Shown: piece by piece, positions 1-11,199 of the stretch
Numbering within the stretch: position 1 is the first letter of the stretch
Layout of the letters: the number at the start of each line of letters is the position of its first letter
From: Octodonta nipae
Lineage: Eukaryota > Arthropoda > Insecta > Coleoptera > Chrysomelidae
Direction of reading: 5' to 3'
Assembly: GCA_034190945.1 (NCBI GenBank)
Contig: CM067222.1
Coordinates: 40,537,829 to 40,601,828 of the forward strand
Length of the DNA: 64,000 nucleotides
The notes under the pieces: generated by a model
What the model was told of the DNA's origin: nothing
The model's input: only the letters and a program-made list of their open reading frames with translations
The model's database searches: none
Position numbers and translations under genes: made by a program

Positions 1-639
1 CTTACCCTCTACTTCAAAGTTGTGCCGGTGGTTGCTATTCTCCCGGAGGGTGGGTGGGATGCTACCCCTTCTCAAGGGTGAAAAATATTACATGAAAGAA
101 AGTCCGGGAATGAACAATTAACTAATTTTAAACAACTTTTTTTCCATTATGTTTTTTCTGAAAGTCAATTCTTTTCGAGTGGCGTGAAAGTATCTATTTT
201 TCAACAAAAAAAAAAACATATTTTCATAGGGTATTTCATAAATAACTTTAAAAATTTTATTTTTAAGACAAAAATCATTTGGATAAAAATGTAGCTTACA
301 GAAAAAAACAAAAAAAAAACGTTGAACTTATGGTTCCTGTAGAACAAATACAAACGAAGTTATACCTTGTTGAAATTTTAGTTTTATTTATCAAAACAAA
401 AATTGAAAGGTTTATCCTGAAATAATCAATTTGTAGGTATTCTTCTAATCTAAAAGCTCATGCAAATTGAGAATGTATTTAACCCTTATTTTTGAAAGGG
501 CTTGAGCGGGGAGGGTGGCCTAATAGTACTATTTACGAACATGTACAAACTTTAAACTATCATATCTTATCATAACTTAATTTTTATCCTACAAAAAACA
601 TAAATAATAAAAAAAAGTAGAATTGTATACTCTACAAAA
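1..639. other. AT-rich sequence, no gene seen
   Basis: Long A and T runs with two short GC-richer patches near 40-80 and 500-520. These resemble the gggaatgggt-type patches of the repeat array at 19.7-21.1 kb, so they are probably decayed repeat. No convincing reading frame on either strand. Confidence 0.5.
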
Positions 640-860
640 TTTTGCCTATCTCTCAGAGTTTTTAAGTTATTTTGAAAAAAAGACGATTTTTTGCAAAATT
701 ACAAAAATACAATATTCTCTTGAGGCTCGACTTTTTTCAAAACTAATTACTTTAAATTATCTTCTAAACGCTGTTTGTGGCATATTGTTGATTATTTCTA
801 TGTTTTTTTGGACAATAACACCACAATCGAAATAAAACGACGTATATTGATGGAAAACCA
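640..860. repeat. Dispersed repeat, inverted partner at about 37,480-37,600
   Basis: The stretch around 800-860 (AACACCACAATCGAAATAAA and the following ACGACGTATATTG) matches the reverse complement of about 37,555-37,610, with matching flanks such as CTGTTTGTG. Two copies of an unclassified repeat are therefore present in opposite orientation. Ends not defined. Confidence 0.5.
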
Positions 861-896
861 AACTATTTTCGTTGTCAATGGCTATATATTTATTAT

Positions 897-1035
897 TTAA
901 ATATGGAAAAAATGTACTTGTGTTTCTCATTTTCACTTGATATATTACATAATGCGTTTGAATTTTTTTTTCATTTGATTCTGTAATTTGGCCCCCAAAC
1001 TTAATATCAGGGTTTTCTTGCAATTTGTAATATAC
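897..1035. repeat. Single unit of the repeat arrayed at 19.7-21.1 kb
   Basis: Contains in order the landmarks of the tandem units at 19.7-21.1 kb: TGTGTTTCTCAT, TTGATATATTACATAATGCG, then ATTCTGTAATTTGGCCCCCA and a short GGGTTTTCTT block. This is an isolated unit of the same family outside the large array. Confidence 0.6.
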
Positions 1036-1454
1036 AAATAAATAGTTTCTCGGCTGACAACGCCTTCAATCAGGTTTTGAATATTCAAATAAATATTTGT
1101 TGTACTAAAATTTGAGATATTGGTGGATGGTGCGAATTTTTTATTATTATTTTACAAATCAGCGCAAGAAACATCAGAATAAGTAGAATTATTGAAAAAA
1201 TCTTCAACATCGCATTCTGTAAATTATCGTACTTGTATTAGTGCTAATGTGAATGTTGTACGAAATGTGAACGATCTTCTTCAAAACAGCTATGCATTCA
1301 TAGATATGCATATCTGTGCCTATATAATTTATTATATTCTTTTGATTTAGATATTATAAAAATCGGTATAATACATTTTACCTACATATTTTAATTTACA
1401 GTTAACTAGACACACCAAAACAAACAAACAATGACTGATCTGTCAGTTCACAAT

Positions 1455-2035
1455 AAGCCCTTCAATTTGTTTAGCGCTACCCTTGTATTTAACAATTTAT
1501 CCATCAAACCAATATTATTTCTCTGTCGTTGTTTCCAAGGCAAATCAGAAAATCCTAATACATGCAAATCCCGTGGAAGGGTTGTCTGCTTAAAACGTAC
1601 TAATCCTGCCCAAATATTATTGGGAATAAATGTGGGGTCGAACTTTAAAGATTTTCTGTTATAAGTAACGTTTTCATAGCGTATTCGGGATTACCATATC
1701 TCTGCTCTTTATCTTTGAAATGCCCGATGGGTCAAATCTCTCTATATATCTTGGAATATTTCTCGACCTTTCTTCAAGGCTTTACCGAATGTTCTGATTT
1801 ACGATCATCTTTTATTATAAAAAATTTATGGGTTTCTTTTATTGGACAAAAAATGCATATAGTTGCTCTGAGGTATTACTTTTCGTGTTTCGAACGAAGA
1901 TTGCTTTATAGTTATGTAAATTCAATAGCATATACAGGTCGTCCCCTTAGTTTGAAATACTTGTTCGGTCATAAAAACTTGCAGCAGGAATATCAACCAG
2001 GGAAGACTTTTCATTGCTGGAACGAATAGCTTCGT
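1455..2035 (-). pseudogene. Unidentified coding-like remnant
   Basis: I do not recognise the family. Reading the - strand, about 73 codons without a stop run from near 1678 to a TGA near 1457, with ordinary amino-acid composition (segments such as KFDPTFIPNNIWAGLVRFK and LHVLGFSDLPWKQRQRNN). Upstream, coding-like segments continue in shifting frames (for example YIERFDPSGISKIKSRD, and EAIRSSNEKSSLVDIPAASF near 2030) separated by frameshifts and stops. It could be the decayed end of a transposon protein or a processed pseudogene of a host gene. The + strand frames over the same bases look like shadows. Confidence 0.35.
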
Positions 2036-2116
2036 TTTACATGTTGAATTTATTGATTGAGGATAATTGTCAAGAGACTAACGAACCCCAAACACAATAT
2101 CACAAAAACTAGGGAT

Positions 2117-2126
<10 letters not shown>

Positions 2127-2174
<48 letters not shown>

Positions 2175-2175
2175 T
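2127..2175. repeat. (TA)n microsatellite at PLE terminus
   Basis: About 20 consecutive TA units directly abutting the outer end of the - strand PLE copy. Similar tracts lie next to most PLE-like ends in this window. Confidence 0.95.
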
Positions 2176-2392
2176 TTGTTTTTAAGTTTTCGCGGGCACT
2201 AAATGTTTTAGGTGGTTTCCGGGAATTCATCCGCGTAGTTGATAACTGATCCCTGCCGGGATCGATGGTAAAATGACGATGTTTCGGCAGAGTCACATCT
2301 GCCCTCTTCAGGTCGGTTCGCATAATTCTCGTATCCTTCTGCTTTCGCTTCTAGTTACTCGAATACTAAGATTTTCAGAAGGACGCGCGCTG
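2176..2392 (-). mobile_element. PLE copy 1, 3' terminal region
   Basis: Non-coding terminal region downstream of the GIY-YIG frame, matching about 4,080-4,260 (+) and 28,460-28,690 (+). It contains the conserved block CGAACCGAC, then a CTGAAGA / hairpin / GAAAC module (2,275-2,311), and then an inverted CGATCCCGGCAGGGATC-like hairpin. The outermost part reads ACATTTAGTGCCCGCG and then runs into the TA tract. PLEs are known to carry LTR-like pseudo-repeats at their ends; assigning this block to such a repeat is inference. Confidence 0.75.
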
Positions 2393-2870
2393 TTACATAG
2401 TTGCGGCTCGGCGCCTATCGGTTGGCACTGTGAACAGCTTATTTGTTATTTCCGGGAGAGTTGTTATTGGACGAGTCCGGGCCGGTACGGTGTTTAATAG
2501 AATTTTCCAACAATTCGATAAGTTCTGAATTTCATTGCTTGCGTTTAGACTGTGAGGCCTCTTCGCTATTTCAATTGCCTCTCTTACGAGTCTTGATTTC
2601 GGGTGTTCTATATTTACCAGTACTCTGGTGTTCTCAAAGTCTATTCGGTGTGACATCGTGGTGGCGTGTTCCGCAATGAATGTTGTTTTTTACTGCTTTC
2701 TTACAGCGTTCTGGAGTTCATCGCGCCTAGCATGAATTATTCTATTAGTTTGCCCCATATAGGTTTTATGACAGTCTGCACATGGAATATCGTACACTCC
2801 CTGTTGTTCTAAAGGGATCCTCATCTTCGGAGTCCTCAAAACCGCGCTTATTTCTCTGTCTGTATTGAAA
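2393..2870 (-). pseudogene. PLE copy 1, GIY-YIG endonuclease region
   Basis: C-terminal part of a Penelope-like polyprotein. The diagnostic motifs read GVYDIPCADCHKTYMGQTNR, a divergent GIY-YIG core with the CxxC pair typical of PLE endonucleases, followed by HARRDE and then MSHRIDFENTRVL, the conserved helix found after GIY-YIG in this family. The frame is broken by an in-frame TAA at 2,690-2,692 and by a frameshift upstream near 2.9-3.0 kb that separates it from the RT. The endonuclease would nick target DNA for target-primed reverse transcription. It cannot make a full protein. Confidence 0.85.
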
Positions 2871-2899
2871 ATAGTATCGATATTGTGCCTCCGTAGAAT

Positions 2900-3642
2900 T
2901 CTTGCAATACTGTCCGTGGTCCCCTTGACATACGGTAAATAAGCATTGGATATGGTCCTCGCCTGCTTGTCTCGGTGTTGACTTTAGGGCTCTTTGTATA
3001 TTTCGGTCTGTAAATCCGTTTTGTCTCAGAGCTATTTTTAAACTCCATTTCCTGTTTGATGTTATCCTGGTCAGCTAGTTTTTGTGATCTGGTTACTAAA
3101 GTCTTGACGACGGCTTTTAGTTGGGCTGGGTGGTGATGAGAATTAGCATGAAGGTATCTGTTGGTGTGAGTTGCTTTCCTATATACTGTATGGCCAAGGG
3201 TTCCACCTTCCTTCCTATTTATGAGAACATCAAGGAATGGCAGTTGATTGTTGACTTCAACCTCCATGCTAAATTTTATTTTGTGATGGATGCCATTAAG
3301 GTGGTCTAAAAAAGTATTGAGGTGTTCCCTTCCATGAGGCCAAATCACAAATGTATCATCCACATATCGCAACCATAAACTGGGTTTAAGAGTTGTTGTT
3401 CTTAGTGCTAACTCCTCAAAGTTCACCATGAAAAAGTTCGCTATAACTGGTGAGATTGGCGATCCCATTGGAGCTCCTTCCACTTGTTTGTATTGTTGGT
3501 TCTCGTAAACAAAATACGTGTTCATCAGACAGTGCCTTGTTAAGTATAAAAGTTGAGGTGGTTTGTATTTTTCTAATATGATACCCAAGGCCATGTCGAT
3601 AGGGGTGTTGGTGAAAACAACAGGGAGTGTACGAGATTTCAT
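2900..3642 (-). pseudogene. PLE copy 1, reverse transcriptase, 5' truncated
   Basis: Reverse transcriptase of the Penelope clade. Visible motifs in order are EGAPMGSPISPVIANFF (motif B region), LRYVDDTFVIW with the catalytic YVDD, and NNQLPFLDVLI. The N-terminal fingers and the first catalytic aspartate are absent because the copy stops at about 3,620. The first residues of the open frame (KSRTLPVV) are antisense of the neighbouring PLE copy, so the nominal start is not a real start. A frameshift near 2,990-3,040 replaces the true continuation towards the GIY-YIG domain. PLE RTs are related to telomerase RT. Confidence 0.9.
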
Positions 3643-3980
3643 GTGCAGACTGTCATAAAACCTATGTGGGGTAAACTAATAGAAGAATTCAAGCTAGACG
3701 TGATGAAGACCAGAACACTGTAAGAAAGCAGGAAAAAACAACATCCATTGCGGAACACGCCACCAAGATGTCACACCGAATAGACTTTGAGAACACCAGA
3801 GTACTGGCAAATATAGAACACCCGAAATCAAGACTCGTAAGAGAGGCAATTGAAATAGCGAAGAGGCCCCACAGTCTAAACGCACGCAATGAAATTCAGA
3901 ACTTATCGAATTGTTGGAAAATTCTATTAAACACCGTACCGGCCCGGACCCATCCAATAACATCTCACCCGTAAATAACA
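3615..3980 (+). pseudogene. PLE copy 2, GIY-YIG region, 5' truncated
   Basis: Second PLE fragment, opposite in strand to copy 1 and joined to it head to head. It begins inside the endonuclease (GVYEISCADCHKTYVG), has an in-frame TAA just after that motif, and then continues openly through TKMSHRIDFENTRVLANIEH to a stop near 3,974. The codon that is a stop at 2,690 in copy 1 is a sense codon here, so the two copies decayed independently. No RT is present in this copy. Confidence 0.85.
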
Positions 3981-4262
3981 AATCAGCAGGCGGGAGGCGT
4001 GCCCACTGAGCGCCAAGGGCCAATCACACGCAGCCGTTCACTGTGCCAACCGATAGGCGCCGAGCCGCGACTATATAACAGCGCGCGCGCTTTTGAAATT
4101 CTTAGTATTCGAGTAACTAGAAGCGAAAGCAGAAGGCTACGAGAATTATGCGAACCGACCTGAAGAGGGCAGATGTGCCGAAACATCGTCATTTTACCAT
4201 CGATCCCAGCAGGGATCAGTTATCAACTCCACGGATGAATTCCCGGAAACCACCTAAACATA
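3981..4262 (+). mobile_element. PLE copy 2, 3' terminal region
   Basis: Same terminal block as copies 1 and 3. In order: GC-rich promoter-like part, TTCGAGTAACTAGAAGCGAA, CGAACCGAC, the CTGAAGA/GAAAC module (4,160-4,190) and the GGATGAATTCCCGG block. It ends early, at CACCTAAACATATATA, compared with copies 1 and 3. In the module, a 6-base deletion relative to copy 1 still leaves a closed hairpin (GGCA/TGCC). Confidence 0.8.
4019..4080 (+). promoter_or_regulatory. Promoter-like block inside the PLE terminal region
   Basis: A GCCAATCA (CCAAT-box-like) sequence at about 4,019-4,026 is followed by a GC-rich stretch and CTATATAAC (TATA-like) at 4,071-4,079. The same pair exists in the copy at about 28,390-28,450, where the TATA is degraded to CTTTATAAC. 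This fits an internal promoter in a PLE pseudo-LTR; no start site was determined. Confidence 0.5.
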
Positions 4263-4273
4263 TATACATATAT

Positions 4274-4539
4274 TGAGACGAAATGAGATAAAAAAAGTGG
4301 TTCTCGAAATTACTCGACAGCTGTAGGAGTGATGACTGATTTTACTGGAGAATGCGACGCTTGTTTTATAAAGGAAGCAGGCCACGATCGCGAGTTTAGT
4401 TGATGGAGCGAAGAGCTTATATGCAAAATTGTTATTGTGATATTTGAATCAGCTGTTGTATATTCGATGTAAATAAAAGTTTCTAGAAAAGTGAATATTA
4501 GTTTTATAATTTTAAATTGAACCCACGGACTATAATGCA
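4274..4539 (+). mobile_element. Solo LTR of gypsy family G
   Basis: Aligns over most of its length with the LTRs at 14,615-14,923 and 19,428-19,713 (opposite strand). Shared blocks include GTTCTCGAAA, TAGGAGTGATGA, TTATAAAGGAAGCAG, GTGATATTTGAATCAGCTG and TTGAACCCACGGACTATA. It starts TGAGACGAAA and ends AATGCA, and is flanked on both sides by ATAT (4,270-4,273 and 4,540-4,543). About 40 bases near the 5' end are missing compared with the full LTRs. No internal region, so it probably arose by LTR-LTR recombination. Confidence 0.85.
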
Positions 4540-4811
4540 ATATATACATTGGTTTTGATGCTTTCACGGGTATAGTATCTGTTACAGGATTTTCGGAAAT
4601 CTCGTGTGTTATTTTGTTTGTTTTGATAAAAATAGCTTTGTCTGCGTTTCGATGACTTCTCTTTTATCTTCGTCTGAAATTAGTCTTCTTCTGTAAACAT
4701 AACTGATGTCCTATAGTTAAAATAAAGTGGAAAACATCTCGAAATTAGTGGACTATGCCGATATAGGCCTATGAAATGGGAGCTCAATGCTATAGGGCAT
4801 ATATATATATG

Positions 4812-5130
4812 TTATATCACACTTCTCAATATTAACTTTTTAAAAAAGATTTTATTAATAACAATAAAAAATTATAACTTTAAAAATGTGAATGAAAATA
4901 ACAATATAAAGTGACAGATTAACTGAATAATAATGAATACAACATTAGAGCAGTTTTACAATTTATAACATATAATATGCCGAATAAGCAAAGTCGACGC
5001 TGCAATTCCCACGGATGTTGGCGGCGCCGTAATATGACACCACACGTGTCGCTGAGTCAGCTGGGAGTGTTGAACTATCGTTGCGATATAAGTTCGAGCT
5101 AAGTTCATAGTATAAACTTATATAACAACT
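4812..5130 (-). mobile_element. Probable 3' LTR of the errantivirus-like copy
   Basis: Starts after a purine-rich GGATGGG with AGTTGTTATATAAG and ends near GAAGTGTGATATAAC beside ATATATAT. On the - strand it contains an arthropod initiator-like TTCAGTT at about 4,919-4,927 and a downstream AATAAA. Errantivirus LTRs commonly begin AGTT. No second copy was found near 11.2 kb, so the borders are by inference. Confidence 0.45.
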
Positions 5131-5207
5131 CCCATCCATATAAAAAAGTTGATGGTACAGCATCAACTTTTACGTGAAGTTCTGGAGTTCTGTATCGTCG
5201 GTTGGAT

Positions 5208-7028
5208 TCAGGAGGCTGTGTAGCTTTCCTTTGGGCTTAGGGTTTGAAGGTGCTGTCGTGGCGTCTGCTGGGCAGCGGAGCTTGGTGTAGTGGTATTCTT
5301 GAACCTCTTCTGGATTGACTTCATTGTGAGGAGTATAATCACAATTACTACTAAGGTGGTCGTTGTGATCGTGAGCCAGGACGTATGCTTTTCTAATGGT
5401 GGTTGTTCCATCAGCTTTTCCAGGTCCATAGAATATTGGGAGAGCTTATGTTTGGCAACATCTAGGTCTTGTACATCTAATTCTTGTAGCTGTAGGGGTG
5501 TCAGTTTTGGCATCTCATTGGCGGCTGGCATGCCGTTGCAGCAGTTGAAAGGAATGTCCACTGGGTGTTTTCTGTATGTGATGTTTTGGACATTTTTAGA
5601 AGTTCTTGTAGCATGGACCCTTGTGTTGTCGATAAAGGCATTGCAGTCGGGTTGGACTTGCAACACTGAATTTGTCGATATGGTTTGTGTCACGACATCT
5701 TGCCCTTTGCATTTGATGGTGATGGCCAGTGGTCTTGAAATCGACCAAAAGTTTACGTCAATCTCTTGGATATTATAGTCTACTGCATATAATATCAAAC
5801 TTTTGCAGGTTGCTGGAAGTGTGGCTGGCTGTCTGAGAAGCTGACCTTCCCAGATGGCATCTTTGTCTATTGGATGTGATATGGCTTTGGAACAAATCTT
5901 ATGATGTTTAGTTAAAGGCTTGCAGTCACCCAGGTCTTCGAAGGATGTGTATAATAATGAATCGTCATCTCTCGCGATAAATTTTGTCTTTATTGAAAGT
6001 ATATGATGAAACCCTGTTCGATCATCCAAAATTGGGATAGGATAAAGGTGGTAAAGGGTGTAAATCTCAGGATCAACTAAAGGAATTTTGAGTACAAAAA
6101 TGATTTTGGTGTTGATTTGAGAAGCTTCCAATTCTATCAAATCAATGTACTGAGCAACATTTGGACTGTAAATAGGAAGTGGTAAATTATTTTCATGTAG
6201 TCACTGAGAAATCTTTTGAAGGGAATCGACCAAATCTACTGGGGTTATGATTGAACTATGTAAAATTTTTAAGCGGGCGAAAGAGACTGCAGTTAAAACA
6301 TCATCGAGAGTGTTTTCGATGAATATGTAACTCTCCATCAGGCCTTCACACATATCCAAGATACTGATTTGAAATTCATGAAAATCAAGATCATTTGAAA
6401 TGTATAAAATTGACTGCCTTATTTTTTCAATGTTATTCGAGAATAGTTTCTCCTCGGATTGAAATTTTTGTAAAGTGTTGTTGAGGCTCGTAATGGCTGA
6501 GGTTGTTACAGATATTTGTTTCTTTACTAAGTCCTGAATTTGGTGTTGGTCTTTAGTAATTTTAGTTATACAGTCATTTATGTATTCACCATCTGTTGCA
6601 TCTAAGTTTCCTGAAATAGCTTTCCAAACTGATCCCAGTCCGTTAATAAGTCCGCGTTTTCTTCTGTTAGTAGGGTAAGTTTGAGTGTCAGCGAAGATGT
6701 CTGTATATTTAGAGTTAACGGATTTAGAAATTTGTTTCAAGAGGCTAACATGTGTTTGTATTTTTGGTTTAAATGATTTTGTATTAGTTGTGTTTTCGTT
6801 AGTTGTCTCTAAAATTCGGTTTAGTATGGCGTCGTTATTTGAAATAGCACCTCTGAAAGGGCTGAGGTCTTTGAAGACAAGAAGTGTCCATTTGTCGTTT
6901 GAAATTTTAAGTGTGCCTTCTTCATGGAAGAAAACTCCTATTGTATTGTTAACGGGTGTAAGAGTGTATTGTTGGAGGTTCACGACTGAAAACAGTCCAC
7001 AGAATCTGAAAAGAAGGGATTCATTCAA
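5208..7028 (-). pseudogene. env: Errantivirus envelope glycoprotein, one in-frame stop
   Basis: Envelope fusion protein of the insect errantivirus / baculovirus-F-like family. Visible in order: an ectodomain, a furin-type cleavage site RRKR at about 6,660 followed by the fusion-peptide-like GLINGLGSVWKAISGNLDA, a long helical region, a cysteine-rich stretch (GDCKPL, CNAF, FNCCNG), and near the C-terminus a hydrophobic membrane segment (LVVIVIILL) with a basic cytoplasmic tail. A single TGA at 6,201-6,203 interrupts an otherwise continuous frame. The first open codon at 7,028 is TTG; in this family env is normally made from a spliced mRNA, so the true start is not visible here. Confidence 0.9.
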
Positions 7029-10000
7029 AATATGGTTTTAGTCTGTCAAAGTTAATTTTACTGATTTGGTTAGTCTGTAAGTTTATAAATGTGGCAGAGT
7101 TTTTTCTAATCGCGGTAATTTCAAAAGGTCCATTGAATTTGTTTTCAGATTTGCTTTTAATCTGAGACTCTTTCACGTAAACTTTGTCGTCTACTTTGTA
7201 TTCTGGTTGGTTAGTCGAAACATGTTTGTCAAATCTAACTTTAGATTGTTGTTTTTGTTGGTCGGTTTTTGCGCGGGCAAGTCTATAATAGTAGTTCATT
7301 CTGTTGTTAAGGTCCCTAAAATATTTGGAAATGAGTTTTTCCTGATCATATATTGTTTCGGGGGGTCTACTAGAAGCGTGCCCAAAGATGAGTTCGTGGG
7401 GCGTGAAACCAGTAGTCTTATTTTTAGTGTTGTTGTAGCAGATAACTGCGTAGGGGAGGACGTTGAAAGGATGTTCGTCAGGATGTTCAGCTGTATTTGC
7501 CCTTATCATTTCCGCTAAAGTCGCGTGAAACCTTTCGATAGAACCATTTGATTCAGGATGGTTGACAAGTGAAAAGGATAATTTTATGTCATATAGTTCG
7601 CACAGTTCCCTTATGAGGGTGTTATCACATTCACGTCCATAATCTGGATGCGAAGAGGTGTACCGTAATATTGGAAGAATATTAGGAGGGTGTTTACTAC
7701 AGTTTTAGCTGTTTTGTCACCAATTGGGTAGGCCTGAGTAAATTTGGTGAGTTCGTCCCTAATAGTCAGTGCGTATTTTCTAGTTGGATATCCGAAAATA
7801 TGAATGTTGATACGTTCGAAGGGCGTTTTTTGGTGTTTCAGTTATGACAAAAGGAGCACTTACGTTTTTTCTACAGAACTTTACCTTTTGGCAAGTTTCG
7901 CAGGACTTAATAAATTGCTCTACACTTTTGATTAGTCCAGTCCAATTATACTTTTCTTTTATGCGTCGGATGGTCTCGTTAATTCCACGATGAAGGTTAT
8001 TTTTGCCGCAGTGGTACTGCTGCAGTATAACGGGAATCTCGTCTTGTGAAGGGGTTGTCACAATATTTTGACAAATTTTAAGTTTTACGTCTTTGTCTTC
8101 AAATATAAAGGATAGTGTTTCAAGAATCGGTAGTTCTACGTTGTTTTCAATACAAAAAGTTTCGGATTCGTCGAACTGGTCTTGGTTGTTATAGAGAATG
8201 TTGAAAAGATGTGCAACAACTGTTCCAGGATCAAAGGGTAAAGGGACAATTAAATATTTTCTATGCCTTACAGTTTTACTGGCTAGAACGTTTAGAGTGT
8301 CAGTAGTGAAGTTTGGGTTTTCTTCGAAAATGTCTTCGATGATTTTGTCATGCAGGTCATTGAGTTTATTTTGCCAGAAGAAAGTGACTATTCGTTTGTG
8401 AGATTTGTCTAGAAGTTGGGCGTTAGAAATTTCTATTTTTGAATAGTCGATTATCGACTCTTTTTTATACAATTGAACAAATCGATTAAATTCTGTTGTC
8501 ATGCGTTCGTCGTAATCATTGCGTTCTTGATCGTTGTCGGAGTCGTCGGAGTTATCGTGACTAGTACCTGGATCGGGTTGTTTTGGGTCGGTTTCGTTAT
8601 TTGCGAAAATTTTTATCTTTGAAAGAAAGTCGGTGCATTGTTTGAAGTGATTAATTTTGATACGGGAAAGAGCGTCTGCGTTCAACTTTACCTTGCCGGG
8701 CTTGTATTCGATTTTATAGTTATACTCCTCTAGTTTGAGGCGCCATCTGGCTAGACGACTGCCAGGGTCTTTGATAGAGAAGAGCCAAGTAAGCGGACGG
8801 TGGTCACACAGGAGTGTAAACTTTCTCCCAAAAAGATACGGTCTGTAGTGCTTGACCGCCCAAACAATGGCTAGCAGTTCCCGTGCGATAGTGGAATATC
8901 GAGTTTCTGCAGCGCAGAGTGTACGGGAAGCATATGCTATAGGAAGATCTTTTCCTACGGGGCCTTGTGAGAGAACCGCTCCAATTGCAAAAGCACTAGC
9001 ATCAGTAGTGAGCAGGAATGGTTCTTCGAAATTTGGGTAGATCAAGATAGGGTCAGATACAAGGGCTTGCTTCAGTTCGTTGAAGGAAGACTTGCAATCT
9101 GCGTCGAAGATGAATTTGACGTCTCTCTGCAGGAGTTTCGTCAGGGGCTTTGAGATCTTGGCGAAATTGGGGATAAAACGTCGGTAATAACCGGCGAGAC
9201 CAAGAAAACATTTAACATCTTTAGGAGTTTGGGGTTGAGGAAAATTCTGGATGCATTCAACCTTTGAAGGGTTCGGTTTCACTCCTTCTTGGGTGATCAG
9301 ATGACCTAGGTAAGCAACTTCCTTACGGAGAAACTCACACTTGTCAGGTTGAATTTTCAAGTTTGACTGTCTAAGACGCTTAAAGACTTCTGTCAAACGG
9401 GACATATGCTCATGGATGGTTGGTGAATAAACGATAATGTCATCCATGTAAACAAGGCAACGTTCATTCTGGATGCCCAGGAGAATGTTGTCCATGATCC
9501 TCTGAAAAGTAGAAGGTGCATTTTTCAAACCAAATGGCATACGAACGAATTCGTAATGGCCATAGTCAACAGAGAAACCGGTCTTGGGAATGTCTTCCTC
9601 AGGGATTTCCAACTGGTGGAACCCGGAAGCGAGATCCCGTGTCGAAAAATATTGACACTTATCAAGTTGATCGAGGAGATCAGAAATGTTGGGCCGAGGA
9701 TATTTATTGTCTACAGTTAGTTCGTTTAACTTCCTATAGTCGATAATAACTCGCCACTTTTGCTTACCAGAAGCATCGAGTTTCTTTGGGACGACCCATA
9801 CGGGGGAGGACCAAGGAGAAGAAGAGTGCCTGATAATGCCTTGATCAAGCATTTTGGAAATTTGGGTTTTCACTTCTCACTCAATATCTAGATTGTAGAT
9901 AAAAACCTTATGGGGGTTACCTAAGGCAAATGGAATAAGGGTGGATTCTGAAATCGGGATTTTCTCGTGCGTAATACCTTGGATTGTCACTTTTTCGGGA

Positions 10001-10248
10001 AATCGTTGACGGAAATTTTTGACGGTATTCTCTTTAAAAATGGAGATACCAGCACCGGTATCAATGAGAAGTTTAAACTTTCCGGAAGCGTCGTGAATGT
10101 AGTAAAGATTTTTAGAGTTTACCGTTAAAAGAGGACTTAGAGAAATGCTTGTTCCGGGAAATTCGCATTTGGGTTGAAATCTTCCAGATTCAAATTCTGG
10201 ATTTGGGTTTGGACTTCGGAAATGGTAGTTGTCGAATCGGGGGCTGAT
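7021..10248 (-). pseudogene. pol: Errantivirus pol polyprotein, disrupted
   Basis: Order on the - strand: aspartic protease with LLIDTGAGISIF near 10,050; RT with SPWSSPVWVVPKK and catalytic YMDDIIVYS near 9,430; RNase H with TTDASAFAIGAVL near 9,000; integrase with an HHCC zinc domain (HCGKNNLHRG ... CETCQ) near 8,000-7,890; then a catalytic core ending in PESNGSIERFH near 7,550; C-terminus at 7,021. Breaks: TGA at 9,877-9,879 just before the RT; frameshift at an A-run near 7,825-7,832; compensating frameshift near 7,670-7,680. At the position of the first integrase aspartate the codon (7,800-7,802) reads His. The second aspartate (HPDYG) and the glutamate remain. A TAG at 10,249-10,251 closes the frame upstream. 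Confidence 0.9.
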
Positions 10249-10297
10249 CTAGGCTCGGGAGAACTAGAAAATCCTGGTATTCGTCGGTATTGAAAGG

Positions 10298-11190
10298 TTA
10301 AATGGGGGTATCGTCTGGTATTTCTTCGAAGTCGGGGCTTACATAATTTTGACTGATATCGTCAAAATAGTGTTGGTTATTATCAGTATAATAACCGTAA
10401 TCGCTTTCAGGATGTTGAGAATATTCACCATTTTGATGGTGGTTAAAATGATGTGTCCTTTCTGGACGATAGTGAGGGTTGGTCTGTATTACAGACGGTC
10501 GGAATTGATTCGGTTTAAAAGGGGGTCTTTGAAAATTCGTCGGTCGAAATGGTGGACCTTGATTGTTAGTAATTGCGGGTGGATTTGGCCTCGAAGATTG
10601 ATTTGGCCCTATAAAATTAGGTCTAAAATGTTGGTTGTAAGATTGAGGGTTGTTTTGGTATCTTAAACGACAGTCTGTGGATATGTGGCCTAATCGTCCA
10701 CAATTTAAACATTTGGGTGGCTGACTTGGTTTCCTAGCCGGAAATGAGGGTTTAGGTGGGGCAGATTTGTTTATCTTCTGTTCCTCGAAGTAAGACAACT
10801 GAAGCTCTCTTCTTATGCGAGAATGTGCCTCCAGAAGGTCTTTGGGATTGCTGGCACGAATTATTTGGCCTAGACGTGGTTCTAATCCTGTAAGGAGCAT
10901 GTTTAGAACCATGGTATCAACAAGTGTAGTATGAGCATCTTTTTGCTCATTGCTTAGATTTCCTGAATTTTGAATGCATGAGTGCATTTTCGCACTCAAG
11001 ATCTGAAGTCTGTTGTAAAATGTCAGGGGAGACTCATTGGCTAGTTGTTTTAACCGAAATGAGCGAAATGTTTTTTTGTCCGATTGCACATCTTGTTGGT
11101 AGAAAATAATTTGGATTGTTACCCTTACAACTGATTTCATTGTTTTGTGATCTTTGTTGGTGTTATACAAACATCTAACAAAAAGACAAA
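10298..11190 (-). pseudogene. gag: Errantivirus Gag, N-terminally incomplete
   Basis: Structural protein remnant. The readable part has the end of a capsid-like helical region (LTFYNRLQILSAKM, VLNMLLTGLEPRLGQIIRAS), one CCHC zinc knuckle CLNCGRLGHISTDC near 10,700, and a long Pro/Asn/Gln-rich tail. The frame ends at TAA 10,298-10,300. Upstream no ATG lies in frame before a TGA near 11,232, and the usual N-terminal half of Gag is missing. The pol frame does not overlap the gag frame in an open state (TAG at 10,249-10,251), so a simple frameshift product is not possible in this copy. Confidence 0.8.
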
Positions 11191-11199
11191 AATGTATAT

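Noticed and set aside
5290..5778. 162-codon + strand ORF
   Set aside because: Antisense shadow of the errantivirus env frame, which has clear family motifs on the - strand.
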